A model generated the notes under the pieces. It was not told the origin of the DNA, ran no database searches, and was given only the letters and a program-made list of their open reading frames with translations. A stretch of 64,000 nt of DNA from Sitta carolinensis. Lineage: Eukaryota > Chordata > Aves > Passeriformes > Sittidae. The position numbers were made by a program, and so were the translations under genes. Where the stretch lies: assembly GCA_032173965.1 (NCBI GenBank), contig JAVUNC010000004.1:1502501-1566500 (forward strand), written 5' to 3'. This document shows, one piece after another, positions 34,691 to 45,559 of the stretch. Each line of letters starts with the position of its first letter. The stretch's first letter is position 1.

Positions 34691-34694
34691 GCAG

Positions 34695-34954
34695 TGTCCG
34701 TCCCGGTGTCCATGGCTCCGGTGCTCCCGCGCCGCCTCGGGAAGCGCTCCCTGCTCGGTGCCCGCGTGGCCGCTCCGCCCTTCCCGGCCTCCCGCTCTCT
34801 GCAATTCCCGGCCGCTCCCGACCTTCTGGAATTTTCCCCGCCCAAGGACGGAGCGCCCGGATCCCCCGATCCCAGATTCTCTGATCCCGGCTCCCCCGAT
34901 CCCGGATTCTCCGATCCCGGATCCCCCGATCCCGGCGGCCTCCCGGGGCCCCAG
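34695..34954 (+). CDS. ZNF395: ZNF395-like coding exon 1 (start codon, 81 codons)
   Basis: The start ATG at 34,712 (GTGTCCATGG context) opens a frame beginning MAPVLPRRLGKRSLLGARV, matching the ZNF395 N-terminus almost residue for residue. The exon runs 81 codons and ends exactly at a codon (CCCCAG/GTACGT donor). The second half is a short Pro/Asp/Ser repeat (SPDPGFSDPG type) made of GATCCC words, expanded relative to the family. The Tudor-like segment that follows in ZNF395 (containing VWYGGQECTG) is missing from this exon. The acceptor used (CTCGCAG, 34,694) is the nearest of several identical ones in the upstream minisatellite. Confidence 0.88.
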
Positions 34955-35149
34955 GTACGTCCAGCACGGGGGAGGGAGGAATTCCTGGGAATTCTTGGGG
35001 TTGGGGAGGGGTGATGGGATCTGTTGGATTTGGAGAAATCCCAAATCCCAGGGAAAATTCCAGGGAGATTTCCAGGGGAAAGCGGGGTTTTTGTCCCGGA
35101 AAATTCCCTGCTCTGAACTCCTCCTGGTTTTCCATTCCAATCCCAAGGG

Positions 35150-35725
35150 AATTAATTTTACTGTGTTCCAATCCTGTGGGAATTCTATCCCCCAATCCCT
35201 TGGGAATTCAATCCCCCAATCCCAATCCCATGGGAATTCAATTCCCAATCCCATGGGAATTCAATCCTGAATCCCATGGGAATTCAATCCCCAATCCCAA
35301 TCCCATGGGAATTCAACCCCCAATCCCAATCCCTTGGGAATCAAATCCCCCAGTCCCTTGGGATTTCAATCCACCCAATCCCTTGGGAATCAAATCCCTC
35401 AATCCCAATTCCTTGGGAATCAAATTCCCCAGTTCAAATCCCTTGGGAATTCAGTCCCATGGGAGTTCAATCCCCCAATCCCAATCCCTTGGGAATTCAA
35501 TCTCCCAATCCCTTGGGAATTTAATCCCCCAGTTCCAATCCCTGGGAATTCAATCCCCCAATCTCTTGGGAATTCAATCCCCCAATCCCAATCCCTTGGG
35601 AATCAAATCCCCCAATCTCAATCCCTTGGGAATCAAATCCCCCATTCCCAATTCTTTGGGAATCACATTCCCTAATCCCATGGGAATTCAATCCCCCAAT
35701 CCCAATCCCATGGGAATCAAATTCC
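35150..35725. repeat. CCAATCCCAATCCCTTGGGAATTCAATC minisatellite
   Basis: Units of about 30 bp in the intron, with CATGGG/CTTGGG alternation. Confidence 0.9.
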
Positions 35726-35769
35726 GAGGGTGGGGAAATCCCAGGATTTGGGGTGGCCGGGGTTGGGCA

Positions 35770-35875
35770 GAGCTGATTGTTTGGGATCAATGTTGGGAAT
35801 GTACAACCCAATCCCTGTGGGCTGGGCTGATCCCAGAGGAGGATCCCATGGGATCAGCGGGATCCTGGTGATCCC
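35770..35875 (+). pseudogene. Possible relic of the missing Tudor-like segment
   Basis: Non-repetitive sequence whose frame reads AELIVWDQCWECTTQSLW. The spacing V-W-x4-E-C-T equals that of the ZNF395 segment V-W-Y-G-G-Q-E-C-T. There is a possible acceptor (GTTGGGCAG) but no matching phase, and a stop follows. It may be a decayed exon or chance. Confidence 0.2.
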
Positions 35876-35909
35876 AAAGCCCATCCCAAAGCTCTTCCCG
35901 CTTTTCCAG

Positions 35910-36034
35910 GTGCTCCTGGTGGATGAGCAGATCCCGGGATTCCCGCTGTGCTGCCGGGAGCCCCGGAGCCCGGCCCGGCCCCGGCGCGGCGTTCCCGACA
36001 GAGCCGTGTCCAGCAGCATCGCCGTGCCCACGAG
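35910..36034 (+). CDS. ZNF395: ZNF395-like coding exon 2
   Basis: Acceptor TTTTCCAG at 35,909, donor ACGAG/GTGAGG. It enters in phase 0 from exon 1 and leaves in phase 2. It encodes 41 residues starting VLLVDEQIPGFPLCCRE and ending AVSSSIAVPT, corresponding to the ZNF395 stretch with LLEQ, CCR and PVSRNIDVPK. The middle is an Arg/Pro-rich linker shorter than in the family. Confidence 0.82.
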
Positions 36035-36039
36035 GTGAG

Positions 36040-36760
36040 GGCATTCCCACTGGGATATCCTGGGAATTCCCAACTGGGATATCCTGGGCATTCCCACTGG
36101 GATATCCTGGGCATTCCCACTGGGATATCCTGGGCATTCCCACTGGGATATCCTGGGCATTCCCACTGGGATGTCCTGGGAATTCCCAACTGGGATATCC
36201 TGGGCATTCCCCTGGGATATCCTGGGCATTCCCAACTGGGATCCCAAATCCTGGGATATGCTCAATTGGGATCCCAAATCCTGGGAATTCCTCAATTGGG
36301 ATCCCAGATCATGGAATAACCCAGTTCAGGTCCCAAATCCTGGGAATTCCTCAATTGGGATCTCAAATCCTGGGATATACTCAATTGGGATCTCAAATCA
36401 TGGGAATTCCTGATTGGGATCCCAAATCCTGGGAATTCCACAATTGGGATCCCAAATCCTGGGAATTCCACAATTGGGATCTCAAATCCTGGGAATTCCT
36501 GATTGGGATCCCAAATCATGGAATAATCCAGTTCAGGTCCCAAATCCTGGGAATTCCTGATTGGGATCCCAAATGCTGGGATATTCTCAATTGGGATCTC
36601 AAATCCTGGAAATTCCTGATTGGGATCCCAAATCCTGGGAATTCCTGATTGGGATCCCAAATCCTGTGATATACTCAATTCGGATCCCAAATCCTGGGAT
36701 AGCCTCAATTCAGATCCCAAATCCTGGGATATCCCAGAGTTTCTCCATGTGAGATTCCCC
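36040..36760. repeat. TGGGATATCCTGGGCATTCCCAC, then GATCCCAAATCCTGGGAATTCC minisatellites
   Basis: Two adjoining 24-34 bp families in the intron. Confidence 0.9.
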
Positions 36761-36774
36761 AATTCAGATCCCAA

Positions 36775-37505
36775 ATCTCAGAATACCCAGTCCAATCCCA
36801 AATCCCAGAATCCCCAATCCAGACCCAAATCCCAGAATCCCCCAATCCAATCCCAAATCCCAGAATCCCCCAATCCAATCCCAAATCCCAGAATCCCCCA
36901 ATCCAATCCCAAATCTCAGAATCCCCAAATCAATCCCAGAATCCCCCAATCCAATCCTAAATCCCAAAACTCCCAATCCAATCCCAAATCCAACCCAAAT
37001 CCCAGAATCCCCAAATCAATCCCAGTAACCCTCAATCCAATCCTAAATCCCAAAATTCCCAATCCAATCCCAAATCCAACCCCAAATCCCAGAATCCCCA
37101 ATCCAACCCCAAATCCCAGAATCCCCAATCCCACATCCCAGAATCCCCAATCCAATCCCAAATCCCAGAATCCCCAAATCAATCCTAAATCCCAGAATCC
37201 CCAATCCAATCCCAAATCCCAAGATCTCCAATCCAATCCCAAATCCCAGAATCCCCCAATCCAATCCCAAATCCCAAAATTCCCAATCCCAAATCCAACC
37301 CCAAATCCCAGAATCCCCAATCCAATCCCAAATCCCAGAATCCCCCAATCCAATCCCAAATCCCAAAATTCCCAATCCAAATCCAACCCCAAATCCCACA
37401 ATCCCCAATCCCATCCCAAATCCCAGAATCCCCAAATCCAACCCCAAATCCCACAATCCCCAATCCAATCCCAAATCCCAGAATCCCTCAATCCAACCCC
37501 AAATC
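36775..37505. repeat. CAATCCAATCCCAAATCCCAGAATCCC minisatellite
   Basis: About 28-bp units with shorter CCAACCCCAAATCC variants. The minus strand reads as a Gly/Ile/Leu/Trp/Asp repeat and is not a gene. Confidence 0.9.
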
Positions 37506-37652
37506 CCAGACCCTTTTTCCCTTCAAACCCAACCCATTCCCCGTGGATTTTCCCATTCCCTCCTCCCCAGGCCGTGTTTGTCTGGGAATATTCGAGCTCT
37601 CCCGAGCTCCTTCCCGCAGAATTCCCAAATTTCCCCCCTTTTTTCCGGGCAG

Positions 37653-37735
37653 GAATTCCATGGAGATGGACGAGATGGTGGCAGCCCTGGTGCTGACGAG
37701 CCTCTCCTGCAGCCCCGCCCTGCAGAGCCCCCACC
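37653..37735 (+). CDS. ZNF395: ZNF395-like coding exon 3 (EMDEM...LTSLSCSP block)
   Basis: Acceptor TTCCGGGCAG, donor CCCACC/GTGAGT; phase 2 in, phase 1 out. It encodes MEMDEMVAALVLTSLSCSP followed by ALQSPH, nearly identical to the ZNF395 block, which is the most conserved part of the family outside the finger and C-clamp. No frame break. Confidence 0.92.
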
Positions 37736-37899
37736 GTGAGTCCCCAAATCCCCAAAACCCCGGGAATGCATCCCAAAAATTCCATGGGATGCCCACCTCG
37801 ATCCCTAAAAAAAACCCGGGAATTCCTGGGGTTGTCCAGTGCTGGAATTGTTGGAGAGAGGGGGAGGGTGGTAAAGGTTGGAGGAGGGAGTTGGAGTCA

Positions 37900-38595
37900 C
37901 TGCCAGAGGGGTTTGGGATTTCTCTGGGAATGGGGATTCCCAAATTTCCCAAAGTTGTTCCCCAAATCCATCCCGAAATTCTCTGGGAACAATTGGGGGG
38001 AAAAATCTGGATCCTTCCTGTCAGGGAATTCCAGGGAAATCCAGAGGGGTTTGGGATTTCTCTGGGAATGGGGAAGAAATTGTTCCTAAAATTCATCCCT
38101 AAATTTTCCTGGAAAAATTCAGGGAGAAATCCTGATCCCACCTGTCAGGGAATTTTGGATCCATGTCCCCAAATGCAGAGGGGTTTGGGATTTCTCTGGG
38201 AATGGGGATTCCCAAATTTCCCAGAGTCGTTCTCCAAATCCATCTCGGAAATTCTCTGGGAACAATTGGGGGAAAAAATCTGGATCCTTCCTGTCAGGGA
38301 ATTCCAGGGAAATCCAGAGGGATTTGGGATTTCTCTGGGAATGGGGAAGAAATTGTTCCCAAAATTCATCCCTAAATTCTCCTGGAAGAATTCTGGGAGA
38401 AATCCCAAATCCCTCCTGTTAGAAAATTCCAGATCCGTGTCCTTAGGTGTCCCCAAATCCAGAGGGGTTTGGGATTTCACTGGGAATGGGGATTCCCAAA
38501 TTTCTCAAAGTTGTTCCCCAAATCCATCCCGAAATTCTCTGGGAACAATTGGGGGAAAAAATCTGGCTCCTTCCTGTCAGGGAATTCCAGGGAAA
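37900..38595. repeat. ~277-bp tandem repeat, 3 copies
   Basis: Landmark GGGATTCCCAAATTTC recurs near 37,930, 38,205 and 38,485. Each unit contains two GGGTTTGGGATTTC words. Confidence 0.88.
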
Positions 38596-38599
38596 TTCC

Positions 38600-38760
38600 A
38601 GTGACTGTCACTGTCACTGTGTCACTGTCACTGTGTCACTGTGTCACTGTGTCACTGTGTCACTGTCACTGTGTCACTGTCACTGTGTCACTTTGTCACT
38701 GTCACTGTGTCAGTGTCACTGTGTCAGTGTCACTGTCACTGTGTCACTTTGTCCCTCTCC
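38600..38760. repeat. GTCACT / GTGTCACT hexamer tract
   Basis: TCACTGTCACTGTGTCACTG on the plus strand, the reverse complement of the 3-kb array at 40,350-43,415 on the other side of coding exon 4. Confidence 0.93.
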
Positions 38761-39090
38761 CTCAGTGACAGTGTCCCATGTGTCCCCTTCAGTGACAGTG
38801 TCCCCTGCTGACAGTGTCCCTGTCCCGTGTCCATGTGTCCCCTCAGTGACAGTGTCCCTGCTGACAGTGTCCCCTGTCCCGTGTCCCCTGTGTCCCCTCA
38901 GTGACAGTGTCCCCTGCTGACAGTGTCCCCTGTCCCGTGTGCCCTGTGTCCCCTCAGTGACAGTGTCCCCTGCTGACAGTGTCCCCTGTCCCGTGTCCCC
39001 TGTGTCCCCTGTGTCCCCTGTGTCCCCAGTGTCCCCTGTGTCCCCTCAGTGACAGTGTCCCCTGCTGACGGTGTCCCCTGTCCCCCGTGT
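38760..39090. repeat. CTGACAGTGTCCCCTGTCCC minisatellite
   Basis: Units of about 54-60 bp ending CCCCTCAGTGACAGTGTCCC, running into the acceptor of coding exon 4. Confidence 0.88.
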
Positions 39091-39096
39091 CCCCAG

Positions 39097-39965
39097 CTCC
39101 GGTCCCCTCTGATCCCTGTCTGGACTCCGGGGATTTTTCCGACGGCGGCAGCAGCAGCTCCAGCGGCCACTGGAGCAGCGCCAGCAGCGCCAGCCCCGCG
39201 TCCCCTCCGGGGGCCACCCTGTCCCCTCCGGGGCCACCGCCCTGTCCCCTCCCGGGGCCACCGCCCTGTCCCCTCCCGGGGCCACCGCCCTGTCCCCTCC
39301 CGGGGCCACCCTTGTCCCCTCCCAGCGCCACCCCGTCCCGTCCCGGGGCCACCGCCCTGTCCCCTCCCGGGGCCACCGCCCTGTCCCCTCCCGGGGCCAC
39401 CCCGTCCCCTCCCGGGGCCACCCTGTCCCCTCCGGGGGCCACCGCCCTGTCCCCTCCCGGGGCCACCCCGTCCCCTCCCGGGGCCACCCCGTCCCCTCCC
39501 GGGGCCACCCTGTCCCCTCGCGGGGCCACCGCCCTGTCCCCTCCCAGCGCCACACTGTCCCCTCCCAGCGCCACCCTGTCCCTTCCCTGTGCCACCCCGC
39601 TGTCCCCTCCCCGGGCCACCCCACTGTCCCTTCCCAGCGCCACCCTGTCCCCTCCCGGGGCCACCCTGTCCCCTCCCGGGGCCACCCTGTCCCCTCGCGG
39701 GGCCACGCCCCGTCCCCTCCCGGGGCCATCCCGTCCCCTCCCGGGGCCACCCCGCTGTCCCCTCCGGGGGCCATCCCGTCCCCTCCCGGGGCCACCCGCT
39801 GTCCCCTCCGGGGGCCACCCGTCCCTCCCGGGCCACCCTGTCCCCTCGCGGGCCACCCGCTGTCCCTCCTGTGCCACCCGCTGTCCCTCCGGTGCCACCG
39901 ATGACGGCTTCGACAGCGACCCCGAGCCCGGCCCGGCTGAGGAGCCCGCGCCGCGCCGCAGGAAG
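39097..39965 (+). CDS. ZNF395: ZNF395-like coding exon 4 with in-frame minisatellite expansion
   Basis: Acceptor GTCCCCAG, donor AGGAAG/GTGGGG; phase 1 in, phase 0 out, 869 nt. The first part encodes DSGDFSDGGSSSSSGHWSS and the last part TDDGFDSDPEPGPAEEPAPR then RRK, both matching the family (SGDISDSGS..SGHWS and TDHGFETDP..EPAPRKRK). Between them, where ZNF395 has about 25 residues, lie about 230 residues of Pro/Ser/Thr/Gly repeats from a minisatellite. Two stretches (about 39,226-39,311 and 39,705-39,885) run in a shifted frame but return, so both conserved ends share one frame across the whole exon. The only alternative is an unrecognised intron inside the repeat. Confidence 0.82.
39197..39898 (+). 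repeat. Exonic minisatellite, 21- and 24-bp units (ATLSPPG / ATALSPPG)
   Basis: Units are mostly CCTGTCCCCTCCCGGGGCCAC-type, 21 bp (7 codons), or the same plus three bases (8 codons). They read A-T-L-S-P-P-G and A-T-A-L-S-P-P-G, with S/C/R variants at the last position. A few units carry one-base indels. Confidence 0.9.
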
Positions 39966-39969
39966 GTGG

Positions 39970-40350
39970 GGACAACGGGGACAGGGGGACAGGGGGGACA
40001 GGGGGGACAGGGATGGGGACAGGGGGGACAGGGGGGACAACGGGGACAGGGATGGGGACAGCGGGGACAGCAGGGACAGGGACAAGGGACAGCAGGGAGA
40101 GGGGACAGGGGGCAAGGGGTCAAGGGGACAGCAGGGACAGGGGACGGGGACAGGGATGGGGATAGGGGACAGGGGACAAAGACAGGGGACAGAGACAGGG
40201 ATGGGGACAGGGACAGGGGACAGCAAGGACAGGGGACAGCGGAGACAGGGGACAAGGGGACAGGAGACAGCAGGGACAGCAGGGGAGGGGACAGGGATAG
40301 GGACAGGGGACAGGGGATGGGGACAGGAACAGGGACAGCAGGGGACAAGG
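39970..40350. repeat. GGGGACAGGGGGGACAGGGAT purine-rich minisatellite
   Basis: Follows the donor of coding exon 4. It is a G-rich complement of the C-rich GTGTCCCC words upstream of the exon. Confidence 0.9.
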
Positions 40351-43300
40351 GGACACTGACACAGTATCAGTGACAGTGTCAGTGACACAGTGACAGTGAC
40401 ACAGTGCCACAGTGCCAGTGACAGTGTCAGTGACACAGTGTCAGTGACAGTGACACAGTGCCAGTGACAGTGTCAGTGACACAGTGCAGTGCACAGTGAC
40501 ACAGTGCCAGTGACAGTGTCAGTGACACAGTGTCAGTGACAGTGACACAGTGTCAGTGACAGTGTCAGTGACACAGTGCCAGTGACACAGTGACACAGTG
40601 CAGTGACAGTGTCAGTGACACAGTGCCAGTGACACAGTGACACAGTGCCAGTGACAGTGTCAGTGACACAGTGTCAGTGACAGTGTCAGTGCAGAGTGCC
40701 AGTGACACAGTGACACAGTGCCAGTGACCGTGTCAGTGACACAGTGTCAGTGACAGTGACACAGTGTCAGTGACAGTGCAGTGACACAGTGCCAGTGACA
40801 CAGTGACACAGTGCAGTGACAGTGTCCAGTGACACAGTGTCAGTGACAGTGACACAGTGTCAGTGACAGTGTCAGTGACACAGTGCCAGTGACAGAGTGA
40901 CACAGTGTCAGTGACAGTGTCAGTGACACAGTGCCATGACACGTGACACAGTGCCAGTGACAGTGTCAGTGACACAGTGTCAGTGACAGTGTCAGTGACA
41001 CAGTGCCAGTGAGACAGTGCCATGCAGTGACACAGTGTCAGTGACAGTGACACAGTCAGTGACAGTGTCAGTGACAGTGTCAGTGACACAGTGCCAGTGA
41101 CAGTGTCAGTGACACAGTGACAGTGACAGTGACACAGTGACACAGTGACAGTGTCAGTGACAGTGTCAGTGACACAGTGTCAGTGACAGTGACACAGTGA
41201 CACAGTGACAGTGTCAGTGACAGTGTCAGTGACACAGTGTCAGTGACAGTGACACAGTGACACAGTGACAGTGCAGTGACAGTGTCAGTGACACAGTGCC
41301 AGTGCCAGTGACACAGTGTCAGTGACAGTGACACAGTGTCAGTGACAGTGTCAGTGACAGGTCAGTGACACAGTGTCAGTGACACAGTGACACAGTGACA
41401 GTGACACAGTAACAGTGACAGTGACACAGTGACACAGTGTACCAGTGACAGTGTCAGTGACACAGTGCCACAGTGACAGTGACACAGTACAGTGACACAG
41501 TGCAGTGACAGTGACACAGTGACACAGTGACACAGTGTCAGTGACAGTGTCAGTGCCACAGTGACAGTGACACAGTGCAGTGACACAGTGACAGTGACAC
41601 AGTGCCAGTGACAGTGACACAGTAACAGTGACAGTGACACAGTGACACAGTGACACAGTGTCAGTGACAGTGTCAGTGACACAGTGACAGTGACACAGTG
41701 CACAGTGACAGTGACACAGTGACAGTGACACAGTGACAGTGACAGTGACACAGTGCCACAGTGCCAGTGCACAGTGCCACAGTGACACAGTGACAGTGAC
41801 ACAGTGCCACAGTGCCAGTGCCACAGTGACACAGTGACACAGTGACAGTGCCAGTGCCACAGTGCCAGTGACATCAGTGCCAGTGCACACAGTGCCACAG
41901 TGCCAGTGCCACAGTGCCAGTGCACATGACACAGTGACACAGTGACACAGTGACACAGTGCCAGTGACACAGTGACACAGTGACAGTGACACAGTGCCAC
42001 AGTGCCAGTGCCACAGTGCACAGTGACAGTGACACAGTGACAGTGACACAGTGACAGTGACACAGTGCCACAGTGCCAGTGCCACAGTGCCACAGTGACA
42101 GTGACACAGTGACAGTGACACAGTGACAGTGACACAGTGCCAGTTCCACAGTGCCAGTGCACAGTGACAGTGCACAGTGACAGTGACACAGTGCCAGTGC
42201 ACACAGTGACACAGTGGTGCCAGTGACACAGTGTCAGTGCACAGTGCACAGTGACACAGTGACAGTGACACAGTGCCACAGTGCCAGTGCCACAGTGCAC
42301 AGTGCCACAGTGCCAGTGCACAGTGCCACAGTGCTCACAGTGACACAGTGACAGTGACACAGTGCCACAGTGCCAGTGCCACAGTGACACAGTGACACAG
42401 TGACAGTGCACAGTGCCACAGTGCCAGTGACACAGTGCCAGTGCCACAGTGACACAGTGACACAGTGCAGTGACACAGTGCCACAGTGCCAGTGCCACAG
42501 TGACACAGTGACACAGTGACAGTGCCAGTGCCACAGTGCCAGTGACACAGTGCCACAGTGCCAGTGCCACAGTGACACAGTGACAGTGACACAGTGTCAG
42601 TGCACATTGACACAGTGACCAGTGAACAGTGACACAGTGCCAGTGACACAGTGACACAGTGACAGTGACACAGTGCCACAGTGCCAGTGCCACAGTGCAC
42701 AGTGACAGTGACACAGTGACAGTGACACAGTGACAGTGACACAGTGCCACAGTGCCAGTGCCCAGTGCCACAGTGACAGTGACAAGTGACAGTGACACAG
42801 TGACAGTGACACAGTGCCAGTTCCCAGTGCCACAGTACAGTGCCACAGTGACAGTGCACAGTGCCAGTGCCACAGTGACACAGTGACAGTGACACAGTGC
42901 CAGTGACACAGTGTCAGTGCCACAGTGCCACAGTGACACAGTGACAGTGACACAGTGCCACAGTGCCAGTGCCACAGTGCCACAGTGCCAGTGCCACAGT
43001 GCCAGTGCACAGTGCCACAGTGACACAGTGACAGTGACACAGTGCCACAGTGCCAGTGCCACAGTGCCACAGTGACACAGTGACAGTGACACAGTGCACA
43101 GTGCCAGTGCCACGTGCCAGTGCCACAGTGCCACAGTGCCAGTGCCACAGTGCCAGTGCCACAGTGCCACAGTGACACAGTGACAGTGACACAGTGCCAC
43201 AGTGCCAGTGCCACAGTGCCACAGTGACACAGTGACAGTGACACAGTGCCACAGTGCCAGTGCACAGTCCAGTGCCACAGTGCCACAGTGACACAGTGAC

Positions 43301-43415
43301 AGTGACACAGTGCCACAGTGCCACAGTGCCACAGTGCCAGTGCCACAGTGCCACAGTGACACAGTGACAGTGACACAGTGCCACAGTGCCAGTGCCACAG
43401 TGCCAGTGTCGCTGC
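40350..43415. repeat. 3-kb CAGTGACA/CAGTGCCA satellite
   Basis: Mixture of CAGTGA, CAGTGT, CACAGTG and CCAGTG hexamers. The left part (to about 41.35 kb) is dominated by GACAGTGTCAGTGACACAGTG and the right part by GCCACAGTGCCAGTG. It fills intron 4 right up to the finger exon. Minus frames with Cys/His/Cys-looking repeats (LCHCHCVTV) are artefacts. Confidence 0.95.
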
Positions 43416-43429
43416 GTGTGTCCCGCCAG

Positions 43430-43530
43430 GGCGTGTCCCGGCCGCTGTTCCCGGGCCTCTGGCCGGGCTCTGGGAAGGCGCCGCGCTCCGGGCTCGGCAT
43501 CGAGCGCCACGTGCGCACCCAGCACCGGCG
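43430..43530 (+). CDS. ZNF395: ZNF395-like coding exon 5 (finger exon, zinc cysteines lost)
   Basis: Acceptor TCCCGCCAG, donor CGGCG/GTAAGG; phase 0 in, phase 2 out. It encodes VSRPLFPGLWPGSGKAPRS then GLGIERHVRTQH. In the family this exon is the single C2H2-type finger (K-C-L-W-P-N-C-G-K ... K-R-H-V-x3-H). Here the frame, the LWP, the GK, the GI.RHV and both histidines are kept, but the two zinc-binding cysteines read Gly (GGC) and Ser (TCT). No other frame supplies cysteines. The finger therefore should not bind zinc in the normal way. Sequence error at both codons is possible but unlikely. Confidence 0.82.
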
Positions 43531-43559
43531 GTAAGGCGGGAACACCCCCAAGAATCCCC

Positions 43560-44515
43560 AAATCATCCCCAAATCCATGGGATTGGCCCTCCAGAATTCC
43601 CAAATTCCCAAGGGAAGTCCCCTTCCCGACCCCAAATCCCGGCGGTTTGTCCCTGCAAAATTCACAAATTGCTGCAGGAATTCCCGACCCCAAATCCCTG
43701 GGGTTTGGGATTCCCAAATCCTAACCCCAGAATTCCCAATTCCTGTGGGAAATCCCAATCCATTCCTGACCCCAAATCCCGGGGGTTTATCCCTCCAGAA
43801 TTCCCAAGGGAAGTCCCCTTCCCGACCCCAAATCCCGGCGGTTTGTCCCTGCACAATTCCCAAATTGCTGCAGGAATTCCCGACCCTAAATCCCTGGGGT
43901 TTGGGATTCCCAAATCCTAACCCCCGAATTCCCAATTCCTGTGGGAAATCCCAATCCATTCCTGACCCCAAATCCCAGGGTTTATCCTATGGAATTCCCA
44001 TAATCCTGAAGGCATTTCCCTTCCCAACCCCAAATCCCGGTGGTTTGTCCCTCCAGAATTCCCAAATTCCCAAGGGAAATCCCCTTCCAGACCCCAGATA
44101 CCTGGGTTTTATCCTTCCAGAATTCCTGCAGGAATTCCCATTCCCAACCCCAAATCCCAGGGGTTTGTCCCTGTGGAATCCCCAAATCCCTGCAGCAATT
44201 CCCAACCCCAAAATCCTTGGGATTTATCCCTCCAGAATTCCCAAATTCCCAAGGGAAATCCCCTTCCAGACCCCAAATCCCTGGGGTTTGTCCCTCCAGA
44301 ATTCCTGCAGGAATTCCCATTCCTGACCCCAGATCCCTGGGGTTTGGTTCTCCAGAATTCCCAAAGTCCTGCGGGAATTCCCCTTCCCAACCCCAAATCC
44401 CTGGTGTTTGTCCCTCCGGAATTCCTGCAGGAATTCCCCTTCCCAACCCCAAATCCTGGGGTGTTATCCCTCCAGAATTCCCAAATTCCCAAGGGAAGTC
44501 TGGAAAAGTGCTGGA
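43560..44515. repeat. CCCGACCCCAAATCCCTGGGGTTT higher-order repeat
   Basis: Units of about 60-70 bp (CCAGAATTCCCAAATTCCCA, AGGGAAATCCCCTTCC, CGACCCCAAATCCC). A block of about 240 bp is repeated twice at 43,620-44,000. Confidence 0.87.
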
Positions 44516-44559
44516 AAATTCTGGGAAAATGGGCTGGGAAATCTTGGAATGGGGTGGAA

Positions 44560-45290
44560 ATGTCCCCAGTGTCCCCCCAATGTCCCCAGTGTCCCCCAAT
44601 GTCCCCAGTGTCCCCAGTGTCCCCCAATGTCCCCAATGTCCCCAATCCCCTCAATCTCCCCAATGTCCACACTGTCCCCCCAGTGTCCCCGTGTCCCCCA
44701 TGTCCCCACTGTCCCCAATGTCCCCCCATCCCCAATCCCCCCAGTGTCCCCACTGTCCTCAATGTCCCCAATGTCCCCCAAGTGTCCCCCAAATCCCCCC
44801 AGTGTCCCAGTGTCCCAATGTCCCCCTCTGTCCCCAATCCCCCCAATGCCCCCAATGTCCCCCCACTGTCCCCATTGTCCCTATGTCCCCAATGTCCCCC
44901 CTATCCCAAATCCCCCCTCTGTCCCAATCCCCCAATCCCCACGTCCAATCCCCCACTGTCCCCAATCCCCCCACTGTCCCCAATGTCCCCACTGTCCCCA
45001 ATGTCCCCACTGTCCCCAATCCCCCCATGTCCCCCATGTCCCAATCCCCCACTGTTCCAAATCCCCCCAATTCCCCCTGTCCCCCAATCCCCCATGTCCC
45101 CCAATGTCCCCCTGTCCCCATGTCCCCCGCTGTCCCACTCCCCCACTGTCCCAATCCCCCCAATGTCCCCCCTGTCCCCAATCCCCCCGCTGTCCCCAAT
45201 CCCCCATGTCCCCCTGTCCCCCCTGTCCCCCCCGCTGTCCCCAATCCCCCAATGTCCCCAATGTCCCCCCTGTCCCCCGCTGTCCCCGTG
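44560..45290. repeat. CCCCAATGTCCCCAGTGTCC pyrimidine-rich minisatellite
   Basis: 9-18 bp units running into the acceptor of coding exon 6, with CCCCAATCCCCC variants. Confidence 0.92.
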
Positions 45291-45299
45291 TCCCCGCAG

Positions 45300-45548
45300 G
45301 GAGCGCTCCCAGGCGCAGCCCTGGAGCGGGAGGAGGATTCCTACTACACGGAGCTGCCGGCGCGGGAGAGCCGCCCGCCGAGCGGCCACCCGCCATGTCC
45401 CCAGTGTCCCCAGTGTCCCCAGTGTCCCCAGTGTCCCCGGGGTGCCCGGACCCCCCGGCTGCCCCGCCCCCCCGTGTGCTGCAGCCCCGCCTGAGCCACT
45501 CGGCCCCCGGCGCCTTCTGGCACATCCCCGGCGGATCACGCCTACCAG
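45300..45548 (+). CDS. ZNF395: ZNF395-like coding exon 6 (EED.YYTEL and FWHIP blocks; frame breaks)
   Basis: Acceptor TCCCCGCAG, donor TACCAG/GTGACA; 249 nt. The frame starting at 45,300 gives LEREEDSYYTELPARES (family KREEDFYYTEV). A second frame (+2) gives LSHSAPGAFWHIP (family LSKSAPGSFWHI). The last bases, again in the first frame, give ADHAYQ (family ADHAYQ); one surplus C in ATCCCCGG explains that last shift. A short CCCAGTGT minisatellite (about 45,396-45,440) separates the first two blocks and probably caused the other. The exon end is net in frame. Junction with exon 5 is off by one base. Either a few sequence errors or real damage. Confidence 0.75.
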
Positions 45549-45559
45549 GTGACACTGGG

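Noticed and set aside
40733..43971. Cys/His-rich minus-strand frames (CHCHCVTV type) that look like zinc-binding repeats
   Set aside because: Translation of a CAGTGACA satellite; spacing follows the DNA unit, not a zinc-finger or CHCH fold.
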